This document shows positions 9,321 to 18,022 of a stretch of 43,593 bases of DNA, in pieces. Position numbers and translations under genes: made by a program. The notes below the pieces were generated by a model. The model ran no database searches, was not told the DNA's origin, and was given only the letters and a program-made list of their open reading frames with translations. Origin of the DNA: Lachnospiraceae bacterium (lineage in GTDB: Bacteria; Bacillota; Clostridia; Lachnospirales; Lachnospiraceae); assembly GCA_022792335.1 (NCBI GenBank), contig JAAWAV010000040.1, forward strand, positions 1 through 43,593, read 5' to 3'. Every line of letters begins with the position of its first letter. The stretch's first letter is position 1.

Positions 9321-10010
9321 ATGGCAAACAGGATTCTGGTGGTTGACGACGAAAAATTGATTGTAAAAGGGCTGCGCTTCAGCCTGGAGCAAGACGGCAT
9401 GAAAGTGGACTGCGCTTATGACGGACAGGAGGCCATTGACCTGGCAAAGCGGGGAGAATATGATTTGGTACTTCTTGACGTAATGCTTCCGGTTTTTGAC
9501 GGTTTTGAGGTCTGTCAGCAGATACGGGAATTTTCTGACGTGCCGATTATCATGTTGACGGCTAAGGGCGACGACATGGATAAAATTCTGGGTCTGGATA
9601 TGGGGGCCGACGATTATATTACCAAACCGTTCAATATTCTGGAGGTGAAGGCCAGGATCAAGGCCATTACCAGGAGGAATGCGAAGCGGGTAAAGACGGC
9701 GGAAGAAAAAAGTGTCCTGAAAGTCAAGGATCTGACTATGGACAAGGAAAGCCGGCGGGTATGGAACGGAGAGCGGGAACTGAATCTGACCGGGAAGGAA
9801 TTTGATCTCCTTGAGCTTCTGCTTACCAATCCGGGAAGAGTTTACAGTCGGGAAAAGCTTTTAAATATCGTATGGGGCTATGAGTACCCAGGCGATGTCC
9901 GGACGGTGGACGTACATGTGAGAAGGCTGCGGGAGAAAGTGGAGGCAAACCCCAGTGATCCGCAGTATGTATATACGAAATGGGGCGTTGGCTATTTTTT
10001 CAAAGGATAA
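9321..10010 (+). CDS. OmpR/PhoB-family response regulator
   Basis: Transcription factor of 229 residues. The receiver domain (1-115) has the acidic pocket VDDE, phospho-acceptor Asp53 in LLDVMLP and the conserved lysine in KPFN. The winged-helix DNA-binding domain (about 130-229) contains LTGKEFDLLELLLTNPGRVYSRE and RTVDVHVRRLREK. The end of the protein (YTKWGVGYFF) is typical. The downstream kinase gene starts inside it with a 56-base overlap, so the two are a cognate pair. Target genes are not visible; its place between comEA and comEC hints at envelope or competence control. Confidence 0.93.
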   Translation: MANRILVVDDEKLIVKGLRFSLEQDGMKVDCAYDGQEAIDLAKRGEYDLVLLDVMLPVFDGFEVCQQIREFSDVPIIMLTAKGDDMDKILGLDMGADDYITKPFNILEVKARIKAITRRNAKRVKTAEEKSVLKVKDLTMDKESRRVWNGERELNLTGKEFDLLELLLTNPGRVYSREKLLNIVWGYEYPGDVRTVDVHVRRLREKVEANPSDPQYVYTKWGVGYFFKG

Positions 10011-11439
10011 GAAAAACAAAGAGCAGAAGCAAAACCGGTTCAAAAGTTTGCGGCTTGCCTGGTTTGCGACATTGATGCTGTTCGGTACAGTACCGATGTT
10101 TATCGTCAATCATGTGATATACGTCACATCGACGGCCAATGAGGTTCAATCCAGAATCGCAAGGATTCAAAATCAGTGGATGATTGTGGCAAACCAAGTA
10201 TCGAAAAGCGGCTATGTGGATAATCCGCAAAACGAGGTGATCGACTCTGAACTGGAACAGATGGCTCGTCTGCAGGACGGCCGCGTCATTGTGGTCAACA
10301 AAAGCTTCCGAACGATTAAAGATACATATGAGATCGATAAAGACAAATACAATATTTCTGAAGCAGTGCTTCAGTGTTTTTCCGGCGAGACGAAGGTGAA
10401 CTACAAGCAGGGCGATCGGTATCTGGATTTTGCCCAGCCGATTTATGGCGCGGACAATACGGAGGTGGTCGGGGTGATGCTCTTATCCTCCTCCACAAGC
10501 TCTCTGGACGAGCTGGCGGAAAAGCTGGAAGTGAGAATCCGTCTGTTGGAGATGATTGAATTTGCGATCATTATTGTTCTTTCTGCCGTTCTCTCCAGTC
10601 TGATGGTGAGACCTTTTAAACGAATTGCGGCGTCTTTGAATCACGCTGCGGAAGATCCTCTGGGCGAGGAGATTAAAGTGGGCAGTTTTGTGGAGACAAG
10701 GAGAGTTTCAGAGGCGTATAATAAGACCTTAAAGCAGTTAAAACGACTGGATGAATCCCGTCAGCAGTTTGTTTCCAACGTATCTCACGAGCTAAAGACG
10801 CCCATTACGTCCATCCGGGTGCTGGCAGATTCCCTGATGAGTCAGGAAGAAGTACCGGTGGAGCTTTACCGGGAATTTATGGGAGATATTTCTGAGGAAA
10901 TTGACCGGGAAAGCCAGATTATTGAGGACCTTTTAAGTCTGGTACGGTTGGATAAATCTTCTACAGAGTTAAATATTACCCAGATGAATGTCAACGAACT
11001 TCTGGAAGGAACCCTGAAGCGGCTGCGTCCCATCGCCAGACAGAAAAATGTGGATCTGGTTCTGGAGAGCTTCCGTCCGGTGGTAGCTGAGGTGGACAAG
11101 ACGAAGTTTACGCTGGCAGTCAGCAATCTGGTGGAGAACGCGATCAAATATAACAACCGGGACGGCTGGGTGAAGGTTAGTTTAAACGCCGATCACAAGT
11201 TTTTCTATGTGAAGGTGGCTGACAATGGAATCGGGATTCCACCAGATGCTCAGGAGCATGTCTTTGAGCGGTTTTACCGGGTGGACAAGGCCCGCTCTAG
11301 GGAGGCCGGCGGTACAGGACTGGGGCTTGCCATTACGAAGAGTATTATTTACTCCCATCACGGAGCGATCAAGCTTTACAGTCGGGAAAATGAGGGAACA
11401 ACTTTTACTGTGCGGGTCCCGCTTATTTATATTGCGTGA
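9955..11439 (+). CDS. Sensor histidine kinase
   Basis: Membrane kinase partner of the preceding regulator, 494 residues from GTG 9955. That start lies inside the regulator gene and is supported by GGAGG at 9941-9945, nine bases upstream. Two membrane helices (about 37-60 and 200-220) flank an extracytoplasmic sensor region. A HAMP-like segment follows (MVRPFKRIAASLN). The phospho-acceptor is His278 in SHELKTPIT. The ATPase domain has the N box NLVENAIKYN, DNGIGI and GGTGLGLAIT. It resembles PhoR/WalK-like Firmicute kinases. The signal is unknown. Confidence 0.92.
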   Translation: MIRSMYIRNGALAIFSKDKKNKEQKQNRFKSLRLAWFATLMLFGTVPMFIVNHVIYVTSTANEVQSRIARIQNQWMIVANQVSKSGYVDNPQNEVIDSELEQMARLQDGRVIVVNKSFRTIKDTYEIDKDKYNISEAVLQCFSGETKVNYKQGDRYLDFAQPIYGADNTEVVGVMLLSSSTSSLDELAEKLEVRIRLLEMIEFAIIIVLSAVLSSLMVRPFKRIAASLNHAAEDPLGEEIKVGSFVETRRVSEAYNKTLKQLKRLDESRQQFVSNVSHELKTPITSIRVLADSLMSQEEVPVELYREFMGDISEEIDRESQIIEDLLSLVRLDKSSTELNITQMNVNELLEGTLKRLRPIARQKNVDLVLESFRPVVAEVDKTKFTLAVSNLVENAIKYNNRDGWVKVSLNADHKFFYVKVADNGIGIPPDAQEHVFERFYRVDKARSREAGGTGLGLAITKSIIYSHHGAIKLYSRENEGTTFTVRVPLIYIA

Positions 11440-11451
11440 CAGGAGGAAGAG

Positions 11452-12402
11452 ATGAAACGTAAAAGGTATCTGTTTTTTCTCCTGGCTGTTTTGAGCGGAC
11501 TTTTGGCCTGCGGACAGACAGAGACAAAGCAGGAGGAGCTCGGGCCGGGAGAGTATTATCTGTATTATACAAACCAGACGTTTACAAAGCTGGGAACGGA
11601 GGTTTACAGGGCGGGAGAAGAGGAGCCTTCCCTTCTGGCGGATGAACTTTTGGAAAAGTTGCAGGAAGCGCCTAAGAATATGGAACTTTTACCGACTATG
11701 CCAGAAGAAGTCCGCGCCATCAGAACGCAACAAGGAGACGGAGGTCAGCTTTTTGTCTACTTTAACGCTGCTTACAATGGGATGGAGCCAATCCGGGAAA
11801 TTATGTGCCGGGCGGCGGTGGTCAAGACTCTGACCCAGATAGAAGGGGTGGATTACGTAGGCTTTTATATCAATGATCAGCCGTTAATGGACGCCGCCAA
11901 CAATACCATCAATCTAATGTCCGCCTCCTCGTTTGTGGAGAGTTCCGGAAACAATACGGCGGAGCTGCAGCAGGTGGATTTGACCTTGTATTTTACAGAC
12001 GAGACGGGGACAAAGCTTTTGGAAACGGAACGTTCTGTGGTATGCAGTACAGGGATTTCTATGGAGTCCCTGGTGATTGAGCAGCTTTTAGCAGGATGTG
12101 AGGAAGAGGGACGCTACGCCACGCTGCCAAAGAGTGCAAAGGCGCTGTCAGTGGCCATGAGAAAGGGCATCTGTTATGTAAATTTTGATTCGGCATTTAT
12201 GAACGATGCGCTGAATGTCAGTGATTATATTCCGATTTATTCCATTGTGGATTCCCTGACGGAGCTTCCCAATGTGAGCCGGGTCCAGATTTCTGTAGAA
12301 GGAGTTAGCAATCTGAAGTTTCGGGATAGCATAGCTTTAGAACAGCCTCTGGAGCGGCGGTTAGAATATATCGAGAACGGAGACAGCATAGACGAAAAGT
12401 AG
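11452..12402 (+). CDS. GerMN-domain lipoprotein
   Basis: Predicted lipoprotein of 316 residues with a signal peptide ending in the lipobox LLAC (Cys20). It has two GerMN-like repeats (about 60-160 and 190-300), marked by FVYFNAAYNGM...VVKTLTQIEGVDYVGFYI and CYVNFDSAFMND...SIVDSLTELPNVSRVQI. GerMN domains occur in spore germination/sporulation lipoproteins and in LpqB-like partners of two-component kinases. It follows the kinase by 12 bases with a GGAGGAAG ribosome site, so it may modulate that kinase at the cell surface. Its function is otherwise unknown. Confidence 0.85.
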   Translation: MKRKRYLFFLLAVLSGLLACGQTETKQEELGPGEYYLYYTNQTFTKLGTEVYRAGEEEPSLLADELLEKLQEAPKNMELLPTMPEEVRAIRTQQGDGGQLFVYFNAAYNGMEPIREIMCRAAVVKTLTQIEGVDYVGFYINDQPLMDAANNTINLMSASSFVESSGNNTAELQQVDLTLYFTDETGTKLLETERSVVCSTGISMESLVIEQLLAGCEEEGRYATLPKSAKALSVAMRKGICYVNFDSAFMNDALNVSDYIPIYSIVDSLTELPNVSRVQISVEGVSNLKFRDSIALEQPLERRLEYIENGDSIDEK

Positions 12403-12423
12403 ATAAGGTAAGAAAGGAAAACG

Positions 12424-14904
12424 TTGATATTGTTGATAAAAAGACCATTGCTGTGGTATGCGGGAGCATATGCGCTTGGAGAGGTGCTTGCTCGGCGAAG
12501 CGAGGGTCTTTGGCCTGCCGCCCTTTGTCTGGCGGCGGGGATGGCGGGAGCGATCGTTGGTTTTCGCCTCAAAGGAAAGAAAAACGGGCAGGGCAGGCAG
12601 AAAATATGGCTTGTTCTGCCCGCTTTTTTTCTGTTGGGATTTTGGCGGATTTGTCAGGAAGGAGATTCGCCGGCGATCCAGGAGCTCGACAGGCGTCTGG
12701 AACTGGAGGGACGTCTGGAGGCAGAACTTTCCGGGCAGATAGAACGGATAGAATTTCGGAAAGTAGAGGCAGAGGAAAGCTTCCGGTTGTATCTTTCCGG
12801 ATGCCGTGTTCAGATGAAGGGAAAAGAGACGGAGGAAACGGAAAGATTTTTCGTGGGCGGCGTGCTGCTTTTTTGGGAGGAGCTTCCGGAGGGAGTACAG
12901 GAGGGACGGACAATATCTGCAAAAGTCCGTCTGATGGAAATGGAAGAGGCCAGAAATCCGGGACAGTTTGACAGCAGGAGCTATTACCGGAGTCAGGGAA
13001 TTGCTTACCAGGCGAAGGGGAGAGCGCTTTTGGATGTATCCGGCAGAACAGATTACTTGAGACTGGGACTGAGGACTCTCAGGCGGCAGTTTGTGGAAAA
13101 TCTTCTGAAAACTGCAGGAGAAAAGCAGGGCGGAATGCTCTGCGCCATGGTTCTTGGAGAGAAGTGGGCGGCGGATAAAGAGAGCGTCTCCCTCTATGAA
13201 GAAAGCGGGATGGGCCATCTTCTGGCTATCAGCGGCCTTCATATATCGTTGGCAGGCATGGGCGTTTATCATCTGATTCGGAAGTTCTTTCGTGGGTCTT
13301 ATGTGCTGGGAGCGGCGGGATGCACCGGGATGTCTTTTTGCTATTATCTTCTGACTGGAGAAGGGACCAGCGCAGGCCGGGCGCTTCTTATGCTGACCGT
13401 CTATGGAATCGGTCAGGTTTTGGGAAGGCAGTATGATCTGGCCTGCGCGGCTGCCGGAGCCGCTTTGCTTATGCTGCTTCGCCGTCCCCTCCTTCTGTTC
13501 CAGTGTGGTTTTTTGCTGTCTTTTGGCTCTGTACTGGCGTTGGGGCTTTTATATCCGCTTTTTTGCAGAGAAAAATTTCCTAAGATTTTGGGACCGGTTC
13601 TACCGGGGCTTTCCATCCAACTTGTGACTCTTCCGGTGCAGGCCAGCTTTTTTTACAGGCTTCCGGTTTATAGCCTGATCCTGAACCTGGCGGTATTGCC
13701 TCTTTTTACGGCGGCGGCCCTTTTGGGGATTGCCGGAGCCTTATTTGGCGGAAGTTTGCCGGGGGTGATGTCCATCCTCCTTTTTCCTGCCAGGGGGATC
13801 CTGTGGCTTTATGAATTTCTGGGAGAGCAGAGCTTATGTCTGCCCGGCGCCGTCTGGAGGACAGGAAAGCCGGAGGAGTGGCAGCTTTGGCTGTACGGCA
13901 CTCTTCTTCTCCTTCTTGGACGGCAGCTAGGAAAACGGGAGATCGAAAAGAGGGAAACGGAAGATGGGGGAAAACTTTCTAATAAAATGTCTGCGCGAAA
14001 AGGGAGGGTACTTTGTCGGAAAGACCGGAAAAAGGGCTTGTGTAAGCTCTTACTTTTATCTGGATTGCTCTTTTGTCTGGCGCCGATTCCTTTCCGGGGA
14101 GTGGAACTTACGTTTCTGGATGTGGGACAGGGCGACAGTTGTTTTCTGCGGACAGCGGAAGGATTTACTTTTTTCATTGATGGCGGCAGCAGCGACAAAC
14201 GGAACATAGGAGAATACTGTCTGGAGCCATTTTTGGATTTTCAGGCAGTGGGGCAGGTGGATTTTGCGCTGCTCAGCCACGGGGATGCCGATCATATAAA
14301 CGGAATCAGTGAACTGATGGAAAAAGGAAGGATCGGAGCGCTCATCTTGCCGCAAAGGAGGGAAGAGGGGGAAGGGTTAGCCGCGATAAGAGAGAAGGCG
14401 GAGCAGGCGAAAATCCCGGTCTTTTTTCTGGGGCAGGGAGAAAGGATGAGAATCGGGGAGGCGACTTTTACCTGTCTCTGGCCGGAAAGCAGGAAAGAAG
14501 TCGGCGAGGATGGCGCAGGATTTTCAGATGAAAACGAGACTTCCATGGTCTTGTGGTTTTCCTGGAGGGAACTGGACGTATTGTTTACAGGAGACCTGGA
14601 AGGGCGGGGGGAGGAAGCAGTAACCACATATCTGGAAGAGCGTCATAGCGACAGGAGCAAAGCGTCTGTTGATATTCTAAAAGTATCGCACCATGGCTCT
14701 GGAGGCGCCAGCTCTCTTCCTTTTTTGAAAGCGACAGCGCCGGGATATGGGATTATTTCCTGCGGAAGGAACAATCGCTACGGCCATCCGGCGAAAGACA
14801 CGCTGGAGCGTCTGGAACGTTTCGGCTGTCAGATTTTTCGCACAGACCAGGGCGGAGCTGTGACTGTCCGAAGCGACGGAAAGAGGATGGAGATTTACAG
14901 ATAG
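12424..14904 (+). CDS. comEC: ComEC/Rec2 DNA internalisation protein
   Basis: Membrane channel component for uptake of single-stranded DNA. The 826 residues contain an N-terminal helix pair and OB-like region (1-220), the Competence domain with the motif GMGHLLAISGLHISLAGMG (about 260) and many helices, and a C-terminal metallo-beta-lactamase domain (from about 560). The last contains LDVGQGDSCF, LLSHGDADHINGI, LFTGDLEG and LKVSHHGSGG. The start appears to be TTG 12424, with AAAGGAAA upstream; TTG 12430 and 12433 are in frame. It is full length, and the metal ligands HGDADH are intact. Confidence 0.93.
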   Translation: MILLIKRPLLWYAGAYALGEVLARRSEGLWPAALCLAAGMAGAIVGFRLKGKKNGQGRQKIWLVLPAFFLLGFWRICQEGDSPAIQELDRRLELEGRLEAELSGQIERIEFRKVEAEESFRLYLSGCRVQMKGKETEETERFFVGGVLLFWEELPEGVQEGRTISAKVRLMEMEEARNPGQFDSRSYYRSQGIAYQAKGRALLDVSGRTDYLRLGLRTLRRQFVENLLKTAGEKQGGMLCAMVLGEKWAADKESVSLYEESGMGHLLAISGLHISLAGMGVYHLIRKFFRGSYVLGAAGCTGMSFCYYLLTGEGTSAGRALLMLTVYGIGQVLGRQYDLACAAAGAALLMLLRRPLLLFQCGFLLSFGSVLALGLLYPLFCREKFPKILGPVLPGLSIQLVTLPVQASFFYRLPVYSLILNLAVLPLFTAAALLGIAGALFGGSLPGVMSILLFPARGILWLYEFLGEQSLCLPGAVWRTGKPEEWQLWLYGTLLLLLGRQLGKREIEKRETEDGGKLSNKMSARKGRVLCRKDRKKGLCKLLLLSGLLFCLAPIPFRGVELTFLDVGQGDSCFLRTAEGFTFFIDGGSSDKRNIGEYCLEPFLDFQAVGQVDFALLSHGDADHINGISELMEKGRIGALILPQRREEGEGLAAIREKAEQAKIPVFFLGQGERMRIGEATFTCLWPESRKEVGEDGAGFSDENETSMVLWFSWRELDVLFTGDLEGRGEEAVTTYLEERHSDRSKASVDILKVSHHGSGGASSLPFLKATAPGYGIISCGRNNRYGHPAKDTLERLERFGCQIFRTDQGGAVTVRSDGKRMEIYR

Positions 14905-14972
14905 AAAAGAAAGGTTTTATATATGAAGAGGAGATAAACAGGAAATCATTGTTTTAATTGCTTTCGCAACTG

Positions 14973-15015
14973 CCGGTTGACAAATTTCCAAGCGCACTTT
15001 CTGGTTGTCAACCGG
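14973..15015. promoter_or_regulatory. Inverted repeat before the Xre gene
   Basis: CCGGTTGACAA (14973-14983) and TTGTCAACCGG (15005-15015) are a perfect 11-bp inverted repeat with a 21-base spacer. The right arm contains the near-palindrome GGTTGTCAACC. It may serve as an operator for the Xre protein and/or as the comEC terminator, since AGTTTTTGC follows. TGGTTG (15002-15007), 17 bases and TAAAAT (15025-15030) is a weak promoter candidate. Confidence 0.45.
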
Positions 15016-15096
15016 AGTTTTTGCTAAAATATCCATGTTGAAAGACGCCCCGGAGGTAAATGGGGGCAGAAGAAAAGGAATCAGGAGGAACAAGCA

Positions 15097-16134
15097 ATGA
15101 CATTGGCAGAAAAAATCATAAGGCTTAGGAAGGGCAGAGCCTGGTCCCAGGAAGAACTGGCAGAACGTTTGGAAATATCCAGGCAGTCCGTGTCCAAATG
15201 GGAGGGAGGCGTATCCATCCCAGAGCTTGATAAGATTGTAAGAATGAGTGAAATTTTCGGAGTGACCACGGACTATCTTTTAAAAGAAGGGGAGGAGGCA
15301 GAACAGGAGAGGAAACTGGCAGAAGCGGAGGCGACCCACCGGACAGAAGAAATTCCTTGTAAAGAAACGACAGTTTCTGAGAAAGAGGCGTCTCGATTTG
15401 TTTCCGTCAGTGAAGCAGAAACATTTATGAAAATCACAAAAAAAGTATCCAGATGGATTGCATTTGGAGTTTTTCTGTGCATTCTCTCACCGATCTGTCT
15501 GATAATGCTTGGAGGATTGGCAGAAAATAAGATTCTTTCCTTGTCCGAGGATGCAGCCGGAGGACTTGGCATGGCGATTCTCCTGGTACTTGTGGCGATC
15601 GCAATAGCTATTCTGATCTTTCAGGGATTTAAACTGTCAAAGTATGAATATATGGAAAAAGAACCGCTCCTTCTGGAGGAGGGAACCATGGAACTGGTAA
15701 AGGAGAAGGAGGAGGCCTTTGAACCGACATTCCGTTTGGGCATCATGGTTGGAGTGATTTTATGCATTGGGGGCGCCATACCGATTATGGTGGCAGGATT
15801 TTTGGAGAATCCGATTATGGAGGTGGTTTCTGTGGGCGTGGTACTTTTCCTGCTCGCCTGTGGGGTATATCTATTTGTCTGGGTGGGAATGATAAAAGGG
15901 AGTTTTCAGAAACTTTTGCAGGAAGGCGATTATACAAGAAAAAATAAAGAGGCATCGAAGGTACTTTCCGTTTTTGCAGGCATATACTGGTGTATTGTTA
16001 CAGCCATCTTCCTGACCGTCTTTTTCCGGACAGAAAACGGCAAGGCTTCCGGGCTTATCTGGCCTGTGGCCGGAGTCCTTTTTGCAGCGTTTTACCTGGC
16101 ACTGAAAGGGATTGTGACGGCAAAACGAAAATAA
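15097..16134 (+). CDS. Xre-family HTH protein with membrane domain
   Basis: 345-residue regulator. The N-terminal Xre-type helix-turn-helix (1-65) contains [21 protein letters not shown], followed by an acidic linker. About six hydrophobic segments then follow from residue 117 ([90 protein letters not shown] and [17 protein letters not shown]). Such one-component membrane regulators are common in Clostridia and their signals are mostly unknown. The ribosome site is AGGAGGAA. A perfect inverted repeat upstream is a plausible self-operator. Confidence 0.88.
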   Translation: MTLAEKIIRLRKGRAWSQEELAERLEISRQSVSKWEGGVSIPELDKIVRMSEIFGVTTDYLLKEGEEAEQERKLAEAEATHRTEEIPCKETTVSEKEASRFVSVSEAETFMKITKKVSRWIAFGVFLCILSPICLIMLGGLAENKILSLSEDAAGGLGMAILLVLVAIAIAILIFQGFKLSKYEYMEKEPLLLEEGTMELVKEKEEAFEPTFRLGIMVGVILCIGGAIPIMVAGFLENPIMEVVSVGVVLFLLACGVYLFVWVGMIKGSFQKLLQEGDYTRKNKEASKVLSVFAGIYWCIVTAIFLTVFFRTENGKASGLIWPVAGVLFAAFYLALKGIVTAKRK

Positions 16135-16155
16135 AAATTTTTGAAGGCAGAGAAA

Positions 16156-16200
16156 CCGTCCGCCTCCAGCTCCCACGGCGCTGGAGGCGGACGGTTTTTC
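16156..16200 (+). terminator. Strong terminator between convergent genes
   Basis: A 15-bp perfect stem CCGTCCGCCTCCAGC (16156-16170) / GCTGGAGGCGGACGG (16180-16194) with a 9-base loop is followed by TTTTTCTT. It ends the Xre gene and probably also separates it from the convergent gene that ends at 16211. Confidence 0.9.
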
Positions 16201-16210
16201 TTCTATTGAT

Positions 16211-17209
16211 TTATCTGGCGGCGTCCCAGGCAGCCTCTTTATCAAAAAATTCGATTTCCAGTTCAAAGTGGCGGGTTTCCCCGGGCCTTATAAACTGTAA
16301 AGTACCGTCTTTTCTGAGGGCGGCGCGTCCTTCCAGCTTATTGGTGCAGGGCTCCAGGCCAAGGACATAGTCCCGCTCGCCCATCATCTTCCACTCTGTC
16401 ATATAGGGAATCTGTTTTTCATCCCAGCGGATGGCAAGCCCGACCATAGCGTCTCCATTCCAAATCTTCGCACAGGGAGAATTTCCTTCAAACTCATGAT
16501 AATAGCACTGTTCCTGGAAATTGGGAATAGGAGCAAGCATCTGATCCCAGGTATCCAGGTCTCTTGCAGCGTGGTCGTCACGGGGAATTACCTGCTTGGA
16601 AGAGACGGCTACCTTTGCATGTTCGCTCAACAGAGGATAGCCGATATTCATATGATAAAGGAGCAAAAGCGGCTCGTCGGCGGAACCTTCATTCTTTACA
16701 GAGTCGGAAATACGGAGAATGTTTTTGCCATATTCGCAGGAGATGGTTCTGTTTAAAATGAGCTTCTGCTTAAAGATAACAGTGTCGTTGATTCTGGCGT
16801 GAAGTTCAATTTTTCCATCTTCTTCCGTATAATAAATCCGATCGGCAGGAAGATTGGAAATGGTTCCGTGCAGTGGACAAGGGACATCGCCGTCCATGCC
16901 GGGAGTACCAATGCTTTGCAGGCCGCAGGTGGTAAGGAACCCGCAGGTAAAGGATTTTAAGAACCCGAAATCCGGCTCGTCATAATAGGCCGGAGCCACA
17001 TAACCGGCAGAACCCATATAATTCAGATTGACGCCTTTGTAGGAAACCCGGGAAAGATCGGCAGCCCTATCGGCAGAAACCGTAAACTCCAGTCCGCTTC
17101 CATTTCGCACCTGGAACAGTCTCATACCGTCTCCTCTGCCGCCCACCAGGCGGTGCTCTTCCACCCCGTAAAACTGAGTGTCATGTCCGTAATAACTTCT
17201 GTTTACCAT
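16211..17209 (-). CDS. DUF4432 / aldose 1-epimerase-like protein
   Basis: Probable sugar-processing enzyme of the galactose-mutarotase fold. Recognisable phrases are DRAADLSRVSYKGVNLNYMG, PLHGTISNLPAD, LLLLYHMNIGYPLL and EPCTNKLEGRAALRKDGTLQFIRPGETRHFELEIEF, as in DUF4432 proteins. The frame opens at 17230, but the -10 box at 17244-17249 would leave almost no leader for that start. ATG 17209 has a GAGGAGGG ribosome site and gives 332 residues, so I prefer it. It is a single gene. Substrate unknown; a sugar or sugar-acid anomer is likely. Confidence 0.82.
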   Translation of the reverse strand: MVNRSYYGHDTQFYGVEEHRLVGGRGDGMRLFQVRNGSGLEFTVSADRAADLSRVSYKGVNLNYMGSAGYVAPAYYDEPDFGFLKSFTCGFLTTCGLQSIGTPGMDGDVPCPLHGTISNLPADRIYYTEEDGKIELHARINDTVIFKQKLILNRTISCEYGKNILRISDSVKNEGSADEPLLLLYHMNIGYPLLSEHAKVAVSSKQVIPRDDHAARDLDTWDQMLAPIPNFQEQCYYHEFEGNSPCAKIWNGDAMVGLAIRWDEKQIPYMTEWKMMGERDYVLGLEPCTNKLEGRAALRKDGTLQFIRPGETRHFELEIEFFDKEAAWDAAR

Positions 17210-17243
17210 TCTGAAACCCTCCTCATCCATGATTCTTTCCTTA

Positions 17244-17272
17244 ATTATAATGCGGAAACCTTAGAATGCCAA
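17244..17272 (-). promoter_or_regulatory. Promoter of the DUF4432 gene
   Basis: On the minus strand TTGGCA (17267-17272), 17 bases and a perfect TATAAT (17244-17249). Its position favours the internal start at 17209 for the gene. Confidence 0.75.
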
Positions 17273-17353
17273 TAGTTTTTATAAACAGGTTTCCGTGCTT
17301 GATACGAAGCCAGGAAGAAAACAGATGTTTTTATAAAAGCTTATGAAAAAACG

Positions 17354-17379
17354 CAGAGAATTTTTGGTAAAATCCTCTG
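17354..17379. other. Stem-loop in the divergent spacer
   Basis: CAGAGAATTTT (17354-17364) and AAAATCCTCTG (17369-17379) pair at 10 of 11 positions around a 4-base loop. On the minus strand it is followed by CG and six T, so it may stop antisense or read-through transcription toward the DUF4432 gene. The remainder of 17280-17400 shows no gene. Confidence 0.45.
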
Positions 17380-17416
17380 TTTTGGCGATTCTTTGACGCT
17401 TTTTTTGACGGCCGAA

Positions 17417-17445
17417 TTGTTATACTAATGTCAATTAAATATAAA
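17417..17445 (+). promoter_or_regulatory. Candidate promoter of the surface-fibre operon
   Basis: TTGTTA (17417-17422), 17 bases and TATAAA (17440-17445). A nearby TATACT (17421-17426) has TTGACG only 10 bases away, so it is less likely. The predicted transcript has a leader of about 115 bases before the first gene. Confidence 0.5.
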
Positions 17446-17454
17446 ACTAATACG

Positions 17455-17560
17455 AAACCATGCCAAGAAGGCGCCTACAAGGAGGCGTCTTTCGAGGATT
17501 GAATAGGAAATCACGGACCTACCGCACCAAAAGACGCGGGGGAAGGACGCAGACAGGGAG
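17455..17560 (+). promoter_or_regulatory. Structured 5' leader with alternative pairings
   Basis: AAGGCGCC (17468-17475) pairs with GGCGTCTT (17484-17491), with one G-U, around an 8-base loop. The same right arm, as GCGTCTTT (17485-17492), is perfectly complementary to AAAGACGC (17530-17537). The two pairings exclude one another, as in a riboswitch or attenuator. I could not match it to a known riboswitch class; the c-di-GMP-I core GACGCAAAGC is absent. Confidence 0.4.
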
Positions 17561-17566
17561 TACACA

Positions 17567-18022
17567 ATGACAGAAAAAGAATTTCGGAAACTAAACCGTC
17601 GGGAGGTTCTCCAGTTACTGCTGACACAGGTGCAGGAAGAACGGGAACTTCGTCTGCGGCTGGAGGAGACGGAAACCAGGCTTCAGGAACTGGAGAAGGT
17701 CTATGAGCGGTTAAAATCTCGCCTGAACAGTAAGGACGCCAAAATACATAAGCTGGCCGGACGCCTGGATAAAAAAGATATACAGATCAAGGCGTTAAAA
17801 GGCGAACTGGAGAGACAAAGAACGGAAAGAAGGATTCGGCTGAGGGAGGCCGGCTCCATTGCGGAGGCTTCGCTGAGGCTCCATGGAATCTTTGAGTCGG
17901 CTCAGAAGGCGGCAGATTTATATCTGGAAAATATAGAGAGGTTGTACGGCGGCCGGAAACAGTCCAGCATTTCTGACAAAGAGGAGGAACTGCCTTCCGA
18001 AAGGAGCCATACATGGGAGTAG
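17567..18022 (+). CDS. Small coiled-coil protein opening the surface operon
   Basis: 151-residue soluble, highly charged protein. Residues 20-110 are a near-continuous coiled coil (ERELRLRLEETETRLQELEKV and later heptads), with no signal peptide or membrane segment. An amphipathic stretch (LRLHGIFESAQKAADLYLENIERLY) follows. I do not recognise a named family. Its stop overlaps the next start by 10 bases, so it is translationally coupled to the signal peptidase. A cytoplasmic scaffold at the assembly site is one possibility, but this is inference. Ribosome site AGGGAG. Confidence 0.75.
   Translation: MTEKEFRKLNRREVLQLLLTQVQEERELRLRLEETETRLQELEKVYERLKSRLNSKDAKIHKLAGRLDKKDIQIKALKGELERQRTERRIRLREAGSIAEASLRLHGIFESAQKAADLYLENIERLYGGRKQSSISDKEEELPSERSHTWE

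Noticed and set aside
17455-17560. c-di-GMP riboswitch call for the surface-operon leader
   Set aside because: Attractive given the operon content, but the conserved c-di-GMP-I core is not present and no class II pattern was found; kept only as an unassigned structured leader.
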